Of a stretch of DNA of 64,000 bases, positions 23,552-36,103 are shown piece after piece (position 1 is the stretch's first letter; each line of letters starts with the position of its first letter). The position numbers and the translations under genes are program-made. The stretch is from positions 1-64,000 of the forward strand of contig JAKSZU010000013.1 in the NCBI GenBank assembly GCA_026018925.1, written 5' to 3'. The notes beneath the pieces are model-generated. The model made no database searches. It saw only the letters and a list, made by a program, of their open reading frames with translations, and was not told the origin of the DNA. The DNA comes from Tupaia tana (lineage: Eukaryota > Chordata > Mammalia > Scandentia > Tupaiidae).

Positions 23552-26062
23552 GTGGTAGGGAGCCCCCCTGGCCTTCTATCCCTGTCTCTGTGTCTCTGAG
23601 GTCTCTGTCTCTCTCTGTGCCTGTCTCCTCATTTTTTTTTGGTAATTATTCCTTCTTACGATATTTTTAAAGGTAGAATTTCTCTCTGGCTCTCAGCTCC
23701 ATCTTTTCTTTTGTTAATAAGCCCTTCTGCTGCTTTCTCCCAGGCAGGAGAGTTGAGCCATTCTCTGAGACGATTCCACATGGATACTGGGAACTAGATA
23801 TTTCAGGGCACAGGCGAAATGAAGATTTTCTACTCATAATTCAGCCTCCAGCAAGCAAAGCTAGTGTGGTAGGGAGCCCCTCTGGCCTTCTATCCCTGTC
23901 TCTGTGTCTTTGAGGTCTCTGTCTCTCTCTGCGCCTATCTCCTCATTTTCTTTTGGTAATTTTTCCTTTTTACGATTTTTTTAAAGGTAGAATTTCTCTC
24001 TGGCTCTCAGCTCATCTTTTGTTTTGTTAATAAGCCCTTCTGCTCCTTTCTCCCAGGCAGGAGAGTTGAGCCATTCTCTGAGAAGATTCCACATGGATAC
24101 TGGGAACTAGATATTTCAGGGCACAGGCGAAATGAAGATTTTCTACTCATAATTCAGCCTCCAGCAAGCAAAGCTAGTGTGGTAGGAAGCCCCTCTGGCC
24201 TTCTATCCCTGTCTCTGTGTCTCTGAGGTCTCTGTCTCTCTCTGCGCCTGTCTCCTCATTTTCTTTTGGTAATTTTTCCTTTTTACGATTTTTTTAAAGG
24301 TAGAATTTCTCTCTGGCTCTCAGCTCCATCTTTTGTTTTGTTAATAAGCCCTTCTGCTCCTTTCTCCCAGGCAGGAGAGTTGAGCCATTCTCTGAGAAGA
24401 TTCCACATGGATACTGGGAACTAGATATTTCAGGGCACAGGCGAAATGAAGATTTTCTACTCATAATTCAGCCTCCAGCAAGCATAGCTAGTGTGGTAGG
24501 GAGCCCCTCTGGCCTTCTATCCCTGTCTCTGTGTCTCTGAGGTCTCTGTCTCTCACTGCGCCTGTCTCCTCATTTTCTTTTGGTAATTTTTCCTTTTTAC
24601 GATTTTTTTAAAGGTAGAATTTCTCTCTGGCTCTCAGCTCCATCTCTTGTTTTGTTAATAAGCACTTCTGCTCCTTTCTCCCAGGCAGGAGAGTTGAGCC
24701 ATTCTCTGAGAAGATTCCACATGGATACTGGGAACTAGACATTTCAGGGCACAGGCGAAATGAAGATTTTCTACTCATAATTCAGCCTCCAGCAAGCAAA
24801 GCTAGTGTGGTAGGGAGCCCCTCTGGGCTTCTATCCCTGTCTCTGTGTCTCTGAGGTCTCTGTCTCTCTCTGTGCCTGTCTCCTCATTTTCTTTTGGGAA
24901 TTTTTCCTTTTTACGATTTTTTTAAAGGTAGAATTTCTCTCTGGCTCTCAGCTCCATCTTTTGTTTTGTTAATAAGCCCTTCTGCTCCTTTCTCCCAGGC
25001 ATGAGAGTTGAGCCATTCTCTGAGAAGATTCCACATGGATACTGGGAACTAGATATTTCAGGGCACATACAAAATGAAGATTTTCTACTCATAATTCAGC
25101 CTCCAGCAAGCAAAGCTAGTGTGGTAGGGAGCCCCTCTGGCCTTCTATCCCTGTCTCTGTGTCTCTGAGGTCTCTGTCTCTCTCTGTGCCTGTCTCCTCA
25201 TTTTTTTTTTGGTAATTATTCCTTTTTACGATATTTTTAAAGGTAGAATTTCTCTCTGGCTCTCAGCTCCATCTTTTGTTTTGTTAATAAGCCCTTCTGC
25301 TGCTTTCTCCCAGGCAGGAGAGTTGAGCCATTCTCTGAGACGATTCCACATGGATACTGGGAACTAGATATTTCAGGGCACAGGCGAAATGAAGATTTTC
25401 TACTCATAATTCAGCCTCCAGCAAGCAAAGCTAGTGTGGTAGGGAGCCCCTCTGGCCTTCTATCCCTGTCTCTGTGTCTCTGAGGTCTCTGTCTCTCTCT
25501 GCGCCTATCTCCTCATTTTCTTTTGGTAATTTTTCCTTTTTACGATTTTTTTAAAGGTAGAATTTCTCTCTGGCTCTCAGCTCATCTTTTGTTTTGTTAA
25601 TAAGCCCTTTTGCTCCTTTCTCCCAGGCAGGAGAGTTGAGCCATTCTCTGAGAAGATTCCACATGGATACTGGGAACTAGATATTTCAGGGCACAGGCGA
25701 AATGAAGATTTTCTACTCATAATTCAGCCTCCAGCAAGCAAAGCTAGTGTGGTAGGAAGCCCCTCTGGCCTTCTATCCCTGTCTCTGTGTCTCTGAGGTC
25801 TCTGTCTCTCTCTGCGCCTGTCTCCTCATTTTCTTTTGGTAATTTTTCCTTTTTACGATTTTTTTAAAGGTAGAATTTCTCTCTGGCTCTCAGCTCCATC
25901 TTTTGTTTTGTTAATAAGCCCTTCTGCTCCTTTCTCCCAGGCAGGAGAGTTGAGCCATTCTCTGAGAAGATTCCACATGGATACTGGGAACTAGATATTT
26001 CAGGGCACAGGCGAAATGAAGATTTTCTACTCATAATTCAGCCTCCAGCAAGCAAAGATAGT
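23552..26062. repeat. Higher-order block D, copy 1 (monomers 76-83)
   Basis: Unit starts are 23552, 23866, 24179, 24493, 24807, 25121, 25436 and 25749. The eight-unit series recurs at 28884 (17 monomers on) and 38926 (49 monomers on). Markers in order: GAGCCCCCCTGG with CTTCTTACGATA and GAGACGATTCC; GTCTTTGAGG with CCTATCTCC and CAGCTCATC; GGAAGCCCC; CTCACTGCGCC with AAGCACTTC and TAGACATTTC; TTTTGGGAATTT with CACATACAAAATG; TAATTATTCC with GAGACGATTCC; a second CCTATCTCC unit; a second GGAAGCCCC unit. CCCTTTTGCTCC in unit 82 is shared with copy 2 only. Confidence 0.92.
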
Positions 26063-27629
26063 GTGGTAGGGAGCCCCTCTGGCCTTCTATCCCTGTCTCT
26101 GTGTCTCTGAGGTCTCTGTCTCTCTCTGCGCCTGTTTCATTTTCTTTTGGTAATTTTTCCTTTTTACGATTTTTTTAAAGGTAGAATTTCTCTCTGGCTC
26201 TCAGCTCCATCTTTTGTTTTGTTAATAAGCCCTTCTGCTGCTTTCTCCCAGGCAGGAGAGTTGATCCATTCTCTGAGAAGATTCCACATGGATACTGGGA
26301 ACTAGATATTTCAGGGCACAGGCGAAATGAAGATTTTCTACTCATAATTCAGCCTCCAGCAAGCATAGCTAGTGTGGTAGGGAGCCCCTCTGGCCTTCTA
26401 TCCCTGTCTCTGTGTCTCTGAGGTCTCTGTCTCTCACTGCGCCTGTCTCCTCATTTTCTTTTGGTAATTTTTCCTTTTTACGATTTTTTTAAAGGTAGAA
26501 TTTCTCTCTGGCTCTCAGCTCCATCTCTTGTTTTGTTAATAAGCACTTCTGCTCCTTTCTCCCAGGCAAGAGAGTTGAGCCATTCTCTGAGAAGATTCCA
26601 CATGGATACTGGGAACTAGACATTTCAGGGCACAGGCGAAATGAAGATTTTCTACTCATAATTCAGCCTCCAGCAAGCAAAGCTAGTGTGGTAGGGAGCC
26701 CCTCTGGCCTTCTATCCCTGTCTCTGTGTCTCTGAGGTCTCTGTCTCTCTCTGTGCCTGTCTCCTCATTTTTTTTTTGGTAATTATTCCTTTTTACGATA
26801 TTTTTAAAGGTAGAATTTCTCTCTGGCTCTCAGCTCCATCTTTTGTTTTGTTAATAAGCCCTTCTGCTGCTTTCTCCCAGGCAGGAGAGTTGAGCCATTC
26901 TCTGAGAAGATTCCACATGGATACTGGGAACTAGATATTTCAGGGCACAGGCGAAATGAAGATTTTCTACTCATAATTCAGCCTCCAGCAAGCAAAGCTA
27001 GTGTGGTAGGGAGCCCCTCTGGCCTTCCATCCCTGTCTCTGTGTCTCTGAGGTCTCTGTCTCTCTCTGCGCCTGTCTCCTCATTTTTTTTGGTAATTTTT
27101 CCTTTTTACGATTTTTTTAAAGGTAGAATTTCTCTCTGGCTCTCAGCTCCATCTTTCGTTTTCTTAATAAGCCCTTCTGCTGCTTTCTCCCAGGCAGGAG
27201 AGTTGAGCCATTCTCTGAGACGATTCCACATGGATACTGGGAACTAGATATTTCAGGGCACAGGCGAAATGAAGATTTTCTACTCATAATTCAGCCTCCA
27301 GCAAGCAAAGCTAGTGTGGTAGGGAGCCCCTCTGGCCTTCTATCCCTGTCTCTGTGTCTCTGAGGTCTCTGTCTCTCTCTACGCCTGTCTCCTCATTTTC
27401 TTTTCGTAATTTTTCCTTTTTACGATTTTTTTAAAGGTAGAATTTCTCTCTGGCTCTCAGCTCCATCTTTTGTTTTGTTAATAAGCCCTTCTGCTCCTTT
27501 CTCCCAGGCAGGAGAGTTGAGCCATTCTCTGAGAAGATTCCACATGGATACTGGGAACTAGATATTTCAGGGCACATGCGAAATGAAGATTTTCTACTCA
27601 TAATTCAGCCTCCAGCAAGCAAAGCTAGT
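26063..27629. repeat. Satellite segment, monomers 84-88 (mosaic of D- and A-like units)
   Basis: Unit starts are 26063, 26374, 26688, 27003 and 27316. Unit 84 begins with GCGCCTGTTTCATT, as does unit 133. Unit 85 repeats the CTCACTGCGCC/TAGACATTTC type of unit 79, but unit 86 is then like unit 81, so the GGGAATTT unit between them is missing. Unit 87 joins CTTCCATCC and TTCGTTTTCTT, as in units 6 and 55, to GAGACGATTCC. Unit 88 has CTACGCC and CACATGCGAAATG, like units 92 and 124. Confidence 0.82.
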
Positions 27630-28883
27630 GTGGTAGGGAGCCCCTCTGGCCTTCTATCCCTGTCTCTGTGTCTCTGAGGTCTCTGTCTCTCACTGCGCCT
27701 GTCTCCTCATTTTCTTTTGGTAATTTTTCCTTTTTACGATTTTTTTAAAGGTAGAATTTCTCTCTGGCTCTCAGCTTCCATCTTTTGTTTTGTTAATAAG
27801 CCCTTCTGCTCCTTTCTCCCAGGCAGGAGAGTTGAGCCATTCTCTGAGAAGATTCCACATGGATACTGGGAACTAGATATTTCAGGGCACAGGCGAAATG
27901 AAGATTTTCTACTCATAATTCAGCCTCCAGCAAGCAAAGCTAGTGTGGTAGGGAGCCCCTCTGGCCTTCTATCCCTGTCTCTGTGTCTCTGAGGTCTCTG
28001 TCTCTCTCTGCGCCTGTCTCCTCATTTTCTTTTGGTAATTTTTCCTTTTTACGATTTTTTTAAAGGTAGAATTTCTCTCTGGCTCTCAGCTCCATCTTTT
28101 GTTTTGTTAATAAGCCCTTCTGCTGCTTTCTCCCAGGCAGGAGAGTTGAGCCATTCTCTGAGAAGATTCCACATGGATACTGGGAACTAGATATTTCAGG
28201 GCACAGGCGAAATGAAGATTTTCTACTCATAATTCAGCCTCCAGCAAGCAAAGCTAGTGTGGTAGGGAGCCCCTCTGGCCTTCTAACCCTGTCTCTGTGT
28301 CTCTGAGGTCTCTGTCTCTCTCTGGACCTGTCTCATTTTCTTTTGGTAATTTTTCCTTTTTACGATTTTTTTAAAGGTAGAATTTCTCTCTGGCTCTCAG
28401 CTCCATCTTTTGTTTTGTTAATAAGCCCTTCTGCTGCTTTCTCCCAGGCAGGAGAGTTGAGCCATTCTCTGAGAAGATTCCACATGGATACTGGGAACTA
28501 GATATTTCAGGGCGCAGGCGAAATGAAGATTTTCTACTCATAATTCAGCCTGCAGCAAGCAAAGCTAGTGTGGTAGGGAGCCCCTCTGGCCTTCTATCCC
28601 TGTCTCTGTGTCTCTGAGGTCTCTGTCTCTCTCTACGCCTGTCTCCTCATTTTCTTTTGGTAATTTTTCCTTTTTACGATTTTTTTAAAGGTAGAATTTC
28701 TCTCTGGCTCTCAGCTCCATCTTTTGTTTTGTTAATAAGCCCTTCTGCTCCTTTCTCCCAGGCAGGAGAGTTGAGCCATTCTCTGAGAAGATTCCACATG
28801 GATACTGGGAACTAGATATTTCAGGGCACATGTGAAATGAAGATTTTCTACTCATAATTCAGCCTCCAGCAAGCAAACCTAGT
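27630..28883. repeat. Shortened block-C-like segment (monomers 89-92)
   Basis: Unit starts are 27630, 27945, 28259 and 28570. Unit 89 matches unit 71 (CAGCTTCCATC), unit 90 resembles unit 74, and unit 91 matches units 75 and 123 (CTAACCCTG, TGGACCTG, GGGCGCAGG). Two units found between 71 and 74 are missing here. Unit 92 (CTACGCC, CACATGTGAAATG, tail CAAACCTAGT) leads into block D exactly as unit 124 does. It is absent before the first D copy. Confidence 0.85.
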
Positions 28884-31394
28884 GTGGTAGGGAGCCCCCC
28901 TGGCCTTCTATCCCTGTCTCTGTGTCTCTGAGGTCTCTGTCTCTCTCTGTGCCTGTCTCCTCATTTTTTTTTGGTAATTATTCCTTCTTACGATATTTTT
29001 AAAGGTAGAATTTCTCTCTGGCTCTCAGCTCCATCTTTTCTTTTGTTAATAAGCCCTTCTGCTGCTTTCTCCCAGGCAGGAGAGTTGAGCCATTCTCTGA
29101 GACGATTCCACATGGATACTGGGAACTAGATATTTCAGGGCACAGGCGAAATGAAGATTTTCTACTCATAATTCAGCCTCCAGCAAGCAAAGCTAGTGTG
29201 GTAGGGAGCCCCTCTGGCCTTCTATCCCTGTCTCTGTGTCTTTGAGGTCTCTGTCTCTCTCTGCGCCTATCTCCTCATTTTCTTTTGGTAATTTTTCCTT
29301 TTTACGATTTTTTTAAAGGTAGAATTTCTCTCTGGCTCTCAGCTCATCTTTTGTTTTGTTAATAAGCCCTTCTGCTCCTTTCTCCCAGGCAGGAGAGTTG
29401 AGCCATTCTCTGAGAAGATTCCACATGGATACTGGGAACTAGATATTTCAGGGCACAGGCGAAATGAAGATTTTCTACTCATAATTCAGCCTCCAGCAAG
29501 CAAAGCTAGTGTGGTAGGAAGCCCCTCTGGCCTTCTATCCCTGTCTCTGTGTCTCTGAGGTCTCTGTCTCTCTCTGCGCCTGTCTCCTCATTTTCTTTTG
29601 GTAATTTTTCCTTTTTACGATTTTTTTAAAGGTAGAATTTCTCTCTGGCTCTCAGCTCCATCTTTTGTTTTGTTAATAAGCCCTTCTGCTCCTTTCTCCC
29701 AGGCAGGAGAGTTGAGCCATTCTCTGAGAAGATTCCACATGGATACTGGGAACTAGATATTTCAGGGCACAGGCGAAATGAAGATTTTCTACTCATAATT
29801 CAGCCTCCAGCAAGCATAGCTAGTGTGGTAGGGAGCCCCTCTGGCCTTCTATCCCTGTCTCTGTGTCTCTGAGGTCTCTGTCTCTCACTGCGCCTGTCTC
29901 CTCATTTTCTTTTGGTAATTTTTCCTTTTTACGATTTTTTTAAAGGTAGAATTTCTCTCTGGCTCTCAGCTCCATCTCTTGTTTTGTTAATAAGCACTTC
30001 TGCTCCTTTCTCCCAGGCAGGAGAGTTGAGCCATTCTCTGAGAAGATTCCACATGGATACTGGGAACTAGACATTTCAGGGCACAGGCGAAATGAAGATT
30101 TTCTACTCATAATTCAGCCTCCAGCAAGCAAAGCTAGTGTGGTAGGGAGCCCCTCTGGCCTTCTATCCCTGTCTCTGTGTCTCTGAGGTCTCTGTCTCTC
30201 TCTGTGCCTGTCTCCTCATTTTCTTTTGGGAATTTTTCCTTTTTACGATTTTTTTAAAGGTAGAATTTCTCTCTGGCTCTCAGCTCCATCTTTTGTTTTG
30301 TTAATAAGCCCTTCTGCTCCTTTCTCCCAGGCAGGAGAGTTGAGCCATTCTCTGAGAAGATTCCACATGGATACTGGGAACTAGATATTTCAGGGCACAT
30401 ACAAAATGAAGATTTTCTACTCATAATTCAGCCTCCAGCAAGCAAAGCTAGTGTGGTAGGGAGCCCCTCTGGCCTTCTATCCCTGTCTCTGTGTCTCTGA
30501 GGTATCTGTCTCTCTCTGTGCCTGTCTCCTCATTTTTTTTTTGGTAATTATTCCTTTTTACGATATTTTTAAAGGTAGAATTTCTCTCTGGCTCTCAGCT
30601 CCATCTTTTGTTTTGTTAATAAGCCCTTCTGCTGCTTTCTCCCAGGCAGGAGAGTTGAGCCATTCTCTGAGACGATTCCACATGGATACTGGGAACTAGA
30701 TATTTCAGGGCACAGGCGAAATGAAGATTTTCTACTCATAATTCAGCCTCCAGCAAGCAAAGCTAGTGTGGTAGGGAGCCCCTCTGGCCTTCTATCCCTG
30801 TCTCTGTGTCTCTGAGGTCTCTGTCTCTCTCTGCGCCTATCTCCTCATTTTCTTTTGGTAATTTTTCCTTTTTACGATTTTTTTAAAGGTAGAATTTCTC
30901 TCTGGCTCTCAGCTCATCTTTTGTTTTGTTAATAAGCCCTTTTGCTCCTTTCTCCCAGGCAGGAGAGTTGAGCCATTCTCTGAGAAGATTCCACATGGAT
31001 ACTGGGAACTAGATATTTCAGGGCACAGGCGAAATGAAGATTTTCTACTCATAATTCAGCCTCCAGCAAGCAAAGCTAGTGTGGTAGGAAGCCCCTCTGG
31101 CCATCTATCCCTGTCTCTGTGTCTCTGAGGTCTCTGTCTCTCTCTGCGCCTGTCTCCTCATTTTCTTTTGGTAATTTTTCCTTTTTACGATTTTTTTAAA
31201 GGTAGAATTTCTCTCTGGCTCTCAGCTCCATCTTTTGTTTTGTTAATAAGCCCTTCTGCTCCTTTCTCCCAGGCAGGAGAGTTGAGCCATTCTCTGAGAA
31301 GATTCCACATGGATACTGGGAACTAGATATTTCAGGGCACAGGCGAAATGAAGATTTTCTACTCATAATTCAGCCTCCAGCAAGCAAAGCTACT
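28884..31394. repeat. Higher-order block D, copy 2 (monomers 93-100)
   Basis: Unit starts are 28884, 29198, 29511, 29825, 30139, 30453, 30768 and 31081. The order of markers is the same as in copy 1, at a constant 5332 bp offset. Private changes include GAGGTATCTG near 30500 and CCATCTATCC near 31101. The last unit ends GCTACTG, where copies 1 and 3 end GATAGTG, so the homology stops at that boundary. Confidence 0.92.
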
Positions 31395-32650
31395 GTGGTA
31401 GGAAGCCCCTCTGGCCTTCTATCCCTGTCTCTGTGTCTCTGAGGTCTCTGTCTCTCTATGCACCTGTCTCCTCATTTTCTTTTGGTAATTTTTCCTTTTT
31501 ACGATTTTTTTAAAGGTAGAATTTCTCTCTGGCTCTCAGCTCCATCTTTTGTTTTGTTAATAAGCCCTTCTGCTGCTTTCTCCCAGGCAGGAGAGTTGAT
31601 CCATTCTCTGAGAAGATTCCACATGGATACTGGGAACTAGATATTTCAGGGCACAGGCGAAATGAAGATTTTCTACTCATAATTCAGCCTCCAGCAAGCA
31701 AAGCTAGTGTGGTAGGGAGCCCCTCTGGCCTTCTATCCCTGTCTCTGTGTCTCTGAGGTCTCTGTCTCTCACTGCGCTTGTCTCCTCATTTTCTTTTGGT
31801 AATTTTTCCTTTTTACGATTTTTTTAAAGGTAGAATTTCTCTCTGGCTCTCAGTTCCATCTCTTGTTTTGTTAATAAGCACTTCTGCTCCTTTCTCCCAG
31901 GCAGGAGAGTTGAGCCATTCTCTGAGAAGATTCCACATGGATACTGGGAACTAGACATTTCAGGGCACAGGCGAAATGAAGATTTTCTACTCATAATTCA
32001 CCCTCCAGCAAGCAAAGCTACTGTGGTAGGAAGCCCCTCTGGCCTTCTATCCCTGTCTCTGTGTCTCTGAGGTCTCTGTCTCTCTCTGCGCCTGTCTCCT
32101 CATTTTCTTTTGGTAATTTTTCCTTTTTACGATTTTTTTAAAGGTAGAATTTCTCTCTGGCTCTCAGCTCCATCTTTTGTTTTGTTAATAAGCCCTTCTG
32201 CTCCTTTCTCCCAGGCAGGAGAGTTGAGCCATTCTCTGAGAAGATTCCACATGGATACTGGGAACTAGATATTTCAGGGCACAGGCGAAATGAAGATTTT
32301 CTACTCATAATTCAGCCTCCAGCAAGCAAAGCTACTGTGGTAGGAAGCCCCTCTGGCCTTCTATCCCTGTCTCTGTGTCTCTGAGGTCTCTGTCTCTCTA
32401 TGCACCTGTCTCCTCATTTTCTTTTGGTAATTTTTCCTTTTTACGATTTTTTTAAAGGTAGAATTTCTCTCTGGCTCTCAGCTCCATCTTTTGTTTTGTT
32501 AATAAGCCCTCCTGCTCCTTTCTCCCAGGCAGGAGAGTTGAGCCATTCTCTGAGAAGATTCCACATGGATACTGGGAACTAGATATTTCAGGGCACAGGC
32601 GAAATGAAGATTTTCTACTCATAATTCAGCCTGCAGCAAGCAAAGCTAGT
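31395..32650. repeat. Satellite segment, monomers 101-104, with a 942-bp local duplication
   Basis: Unit starts are 31395, 31709, 32023 and 32337. Units 101 and 104 share TCTCTATGCACC, and both follow a unit with GGAAGCCCC and a GCTACTG tail. This suggests a three-unit copy (31081 to 32023, 31395 to 32337). Right halves differ: unit 101 has GCTGCTTTC with GTTGATCC, unit 104 has GCCCTCCTGCTCC with GTTGAGCC. Unit 102 is of the CTCACTGCG/TAGACATTTC type. Confidence 0.82.
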
Positions 32651-35158
32651 GTGGTAGGGAGCCCCTCTGGCCTTCTATCCCTGTCTCTGTGTCTCTGAGG
32701 TCTCTGTCTCTCTCTGCGCCTGTCTCCTCATTTTCTTTTTGTAATTTTTCCTTTTTATGATTTTTTTAAAGGTAGAATTTCTCTCTGGCTCTCAGCTCCA
32801 TCTTTTGTTTTGTTAATAAGCCCTTCTGCTCCTTTCTCCCAGGCAGGAGAGTTGAGCCATTCTCTGAGCAGATTCCACATGGATACTGGGAACTAGATAT
32901 TTCAGGGCACAGGCGAAATGAAGATTTTCTACTCATAATTCAGCCTCCAGCAAGCAAAGCTAGTGTGGTAGGGAGCCCCTCTGGCCTTCTATCCCTGTCT
33001 CTGTGTCTCTGAGGTCTCTGTCTCTCTCTGCGCCGGTCTCCTCATTTTCTTTTGATAATTTTTCCTTTTTACGATTTTTTTAAAGGTAGAATTTCTCTCT
33101 GGCTCTCAGCTCCATCTTTTGTTTTGTTAATAAGCCCTTCTGCTCCTTTCTCCCAGGCAGGAGAGTTGAGCCATTCTCTGAGAAGATTCCACATGGATAC
33201 TGGGAACTAGATATTTCAGGGCACAGGCGAAATGAAGATTTTCTACTCATAATTCAGCCTCCAGCAAGCAAAGCTAGTGTGGTAGGGAGCCACTCTGGCC
33301 TTCTATCCCTTTCTCTGTGTCTCTGAGGTCTCTGTCTCCCTCTGCGCCTGTCTCCTCATTTTCTTTTGGTAATTTTTCCTTTTTACGATTTTTTTAAAGG
33401 TAGAATTTCTCTCTGGCTCTCAGCTCCATCTCTTGTTTTGTTCATAAGCCCTTCTGCTCCTTTCTCCCAGGCAGGAGAGTTGAGCCATTCTCTGAGAAGA
33501 TTCCACATGGATACTGGGAACTAGATATTTCAGGGCACATGCGAAATGAAGATTTTCTACTCATAATTCAGCCTCCAGCAAGCAAAGCTAGTGTGGTACG
33601 GAGCCCCTCTGGCCTTCTATCCCTGTCTCTGTGCCTCTGAGGTCTCTGTCTCTCTCTGCGCCTGTCTCGTCATTTTTTTTTGGTAATTATTCCTTTTTAA
33701 GATATTTTTAAAGGTAGAATTTCTCTCTGGCTCTCAGCTCCATCTTTTGTTTTGTTAATAAGCCCTTGTGCTGCTTTCTCCCAGGCAGGAGAGTTGAGCC
33801 ATTCTTTGAGAAGGTTCCACATGGATACTGGGAACTAAATATTTCAGGGCACAGGCGAAATGAAGATTTTCTACTCATAATTCAGCCTCCAGCAAGCAAA
33901 GCTAGTGTGGTAGGGAGCCCCTCTGGCCTTCTATCCCTGTCTCTGTGTCTCTGAGGTCTCTGTCTGTCCCTGCGCCTGTCTCCTCATTTTCTTTTGGTAA
34001 TTTTTCCTTTTTACGATTTTTTTAAAGGTAGAATTTCTCTCTGGCTCTCAGCTCCATCTTTTGTTTTCTTAATAAGCCATTCTGCTCCTTTCTCCCAGGC
34101 AGGAGAGTTGAGCCATTCTCTGAGCAGATTCCACATGGATACTGGGAACTAGATATTTCAGGGCACAGGCGAAATGAAGATTTTCTACTCATAATTCAGC
34201 CTCCAGCAAGCAAAGCTAGTGTGGTAGGGAGCCCCTCTGGCCTTCTATCACTGTCTCTGTGTCTCTGAGGTCTCTGTCTCTCTCTGCGCCCCCTCCTCAT
34301 TTTCTTTTGATAATTTTTCCTTTTTACGATTTTTTTAAAGGTAGAATTTCTCTCTGGCTCTCAGCTCCATCTTTTGTTTTGTTAATAAGCCCTCCTGCTC
34401 CTTTCTCCCAGGCAGGAGAGTTGAGCCATTCTCTGAGAAGTTTCCACATGGATACTGGGAACTAGATATTTCAGGGCACAGGTGAAATGAAGATTTTCTA
34501 CTCATAATTCAGCCTGCAGCAAGCAAAGCTAGTGTGGTAGGGAGCCCCTCTGGCCTTCTACCCCTGTCTCTGTGTCTCTGAGGTCTCTGTCTCTCTCTGC
34601 GCCTGTCTCCTCATTTTCTTTTGGTAATTTTTCCTTTTTACGATTTTTTTAAAGGTAGAATTTCTCTCTGGCTCTCAGCTCCATCTTTTGTTTTGTTAAT
34701 AAGCCCTTCTGCTCCTTTCTCCCAGGCAGGAGAGTTGAGCCATTCTCTGAGAAGATTCCACATGGATACTGGGAACTAGATATTTCAGGGCACAGGCGAA
34801 ATGAAGATTTTCTACTCATAATTCAGCCTCCAGCAAGCAAAGCTAGTGTGGTAGGGAGCCCCTCTGGCCTTCTATCCCTGTCTCTGTGTCTCTGAGGTCT
34901 CTGTCTCTCTCTGCGCCTGTCTCATTTTCTTTTGGTAATTTTTCCTTTTTACGATTATTTTAAAGGTAGAATTTCTTTCTGGCTCTCAGCTCCATCTTTT
35001 GTTTTGTTAATAAGCCCTTCTGCTGCTTTCTCCCAGGCAGGAGAGTTGATCCATTCTCTGAGAAGATTCCACATGGATACTGGGAACTAGATATTTCAAA
35101 GCACAGGCGAAATGAAGATTTTCTACTCATAATTCAGCCTCCAGCAAGCAAAGCTAGT
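32651..35158. repeat. A-end plus E segment, further copy (monomers 105-112)
   Basis: Unit starts are 32651, 32965, 33279, 33593, 33907, 34221, 34534 and 34848. From the right half of unit 105 (GAGCAGATTCC) onward the variants match 18.75-20.9 kb at an offset of 14114-14115 bp: GCGCCGGTCTCC, GTACGGAGCC, CTTGTGCTGC, GTCTGTCCCTGCGCC, GCGCCCCCTCC. Unit 112 starts as unit 67 (TTATTTTAAAG, TTTCTTTCTGG) and ends as unit 70 (GCTGCTTTC, GTTGATCC, TTTCAAAGC), so it is a recombinant monomer. Confidence 0.9.
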
Positions 35159-36103
35159 GTGGTAGGGAGCCCCTCTGGCCTTCTATCCCTGTCTCTGTGT
35201 CTCTGAGGTCTCTGTCTCTCACTGCGCCTGTCTCCTCATTTTCTTTTGGTAATTTTTCCTTTTTACGATTTTTTTAAAGGTAGAATTTCTCTCTGGCTCT
35301 CAGCTTCCATCTTTTGTTTTGTTAATAAGCCCTTCTGCTCCTTTCTCCCAGGCAGGAGAGTTGAGCCATTCTCTGAGAAGATTCCACATGGATACTGGGA
35401 ACTAGATATTTCAGGGCACAGGCGAAATGAAGATTTTCTACTCATAATTCAGCCTCCAGCAAGCAAAGCTAGTGTGGTAGGGAGCCCCTCTGGCCTTCTA
35501 TCCCTGTCTCTGTGTCTCTGAGGTCTCTGTCTCTCTGTGCGCCTGTCTCCTCATTTTCTTTTGGTAATTTTTCCTTTTTACGATTTTTTTAAAGGTAGAA
35601 TTTCTCTCTGGCTCTCAGCTCCATCTCTTGTTTTGTTAATAAGCCCTTCTGCTCCTTTCTCCCAGGCAGGAGAGTTGAGCTATTCTCTGAGAAGATTCCA
35701 CATGGATACTGGGAACTAGATATTTCAGGGCACAGGCGAAATGAAGATTTTCTACTCATAATTCAGCCTCCAGCAAGCAAAGCTAGTGTGGTAGGGAGCC
35801 CCTCTGGCCTTCTATCCCTGTCTCTGTGTCTCTGAGGTCTCTGTCTCTCTCTGCTCCTGTCTCCTCATTTTTTCTTTTGGTAATTTTTCCTTTTTACGAT
35901 TTTTTTAAAAGTAGAATTTCTCTCTGGCTCTCAGCTCCATCTTTTGTTTTGTTAATAAGCCCTTCTGCTCCTTTCTCCCAGGCAGGAGAGTTCAGCCATT
36001 CTCTGAGAAGATTCCACATGGATACTGGGAACTAGATATTTCAGGGCACAGGCGAAATGAAGATTTTCTACTCATAATTCAGCCTCCAGCAAGCAAAGCT
36101 AGT
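35159..36103. repeat. Satellite segment, monomers 113-115
   Basis: Unit starts are 35159, 35474 and 35788. Unit 113 matches unit 71 (CTCACTGCGCC, CAGCTTCCATC, 315 bp). Unit 114 has CATCTCTTG and private GAGCTATTC. Unit 115 (316 bp) has GCTCCTG, a lengthened T-run and AAAAGTAGAA on its left; its right half has TTCAGCCATT like unit 67. Unit 115 therefore joins the exchange product back to block C copy 2. Confidence 0.85.
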
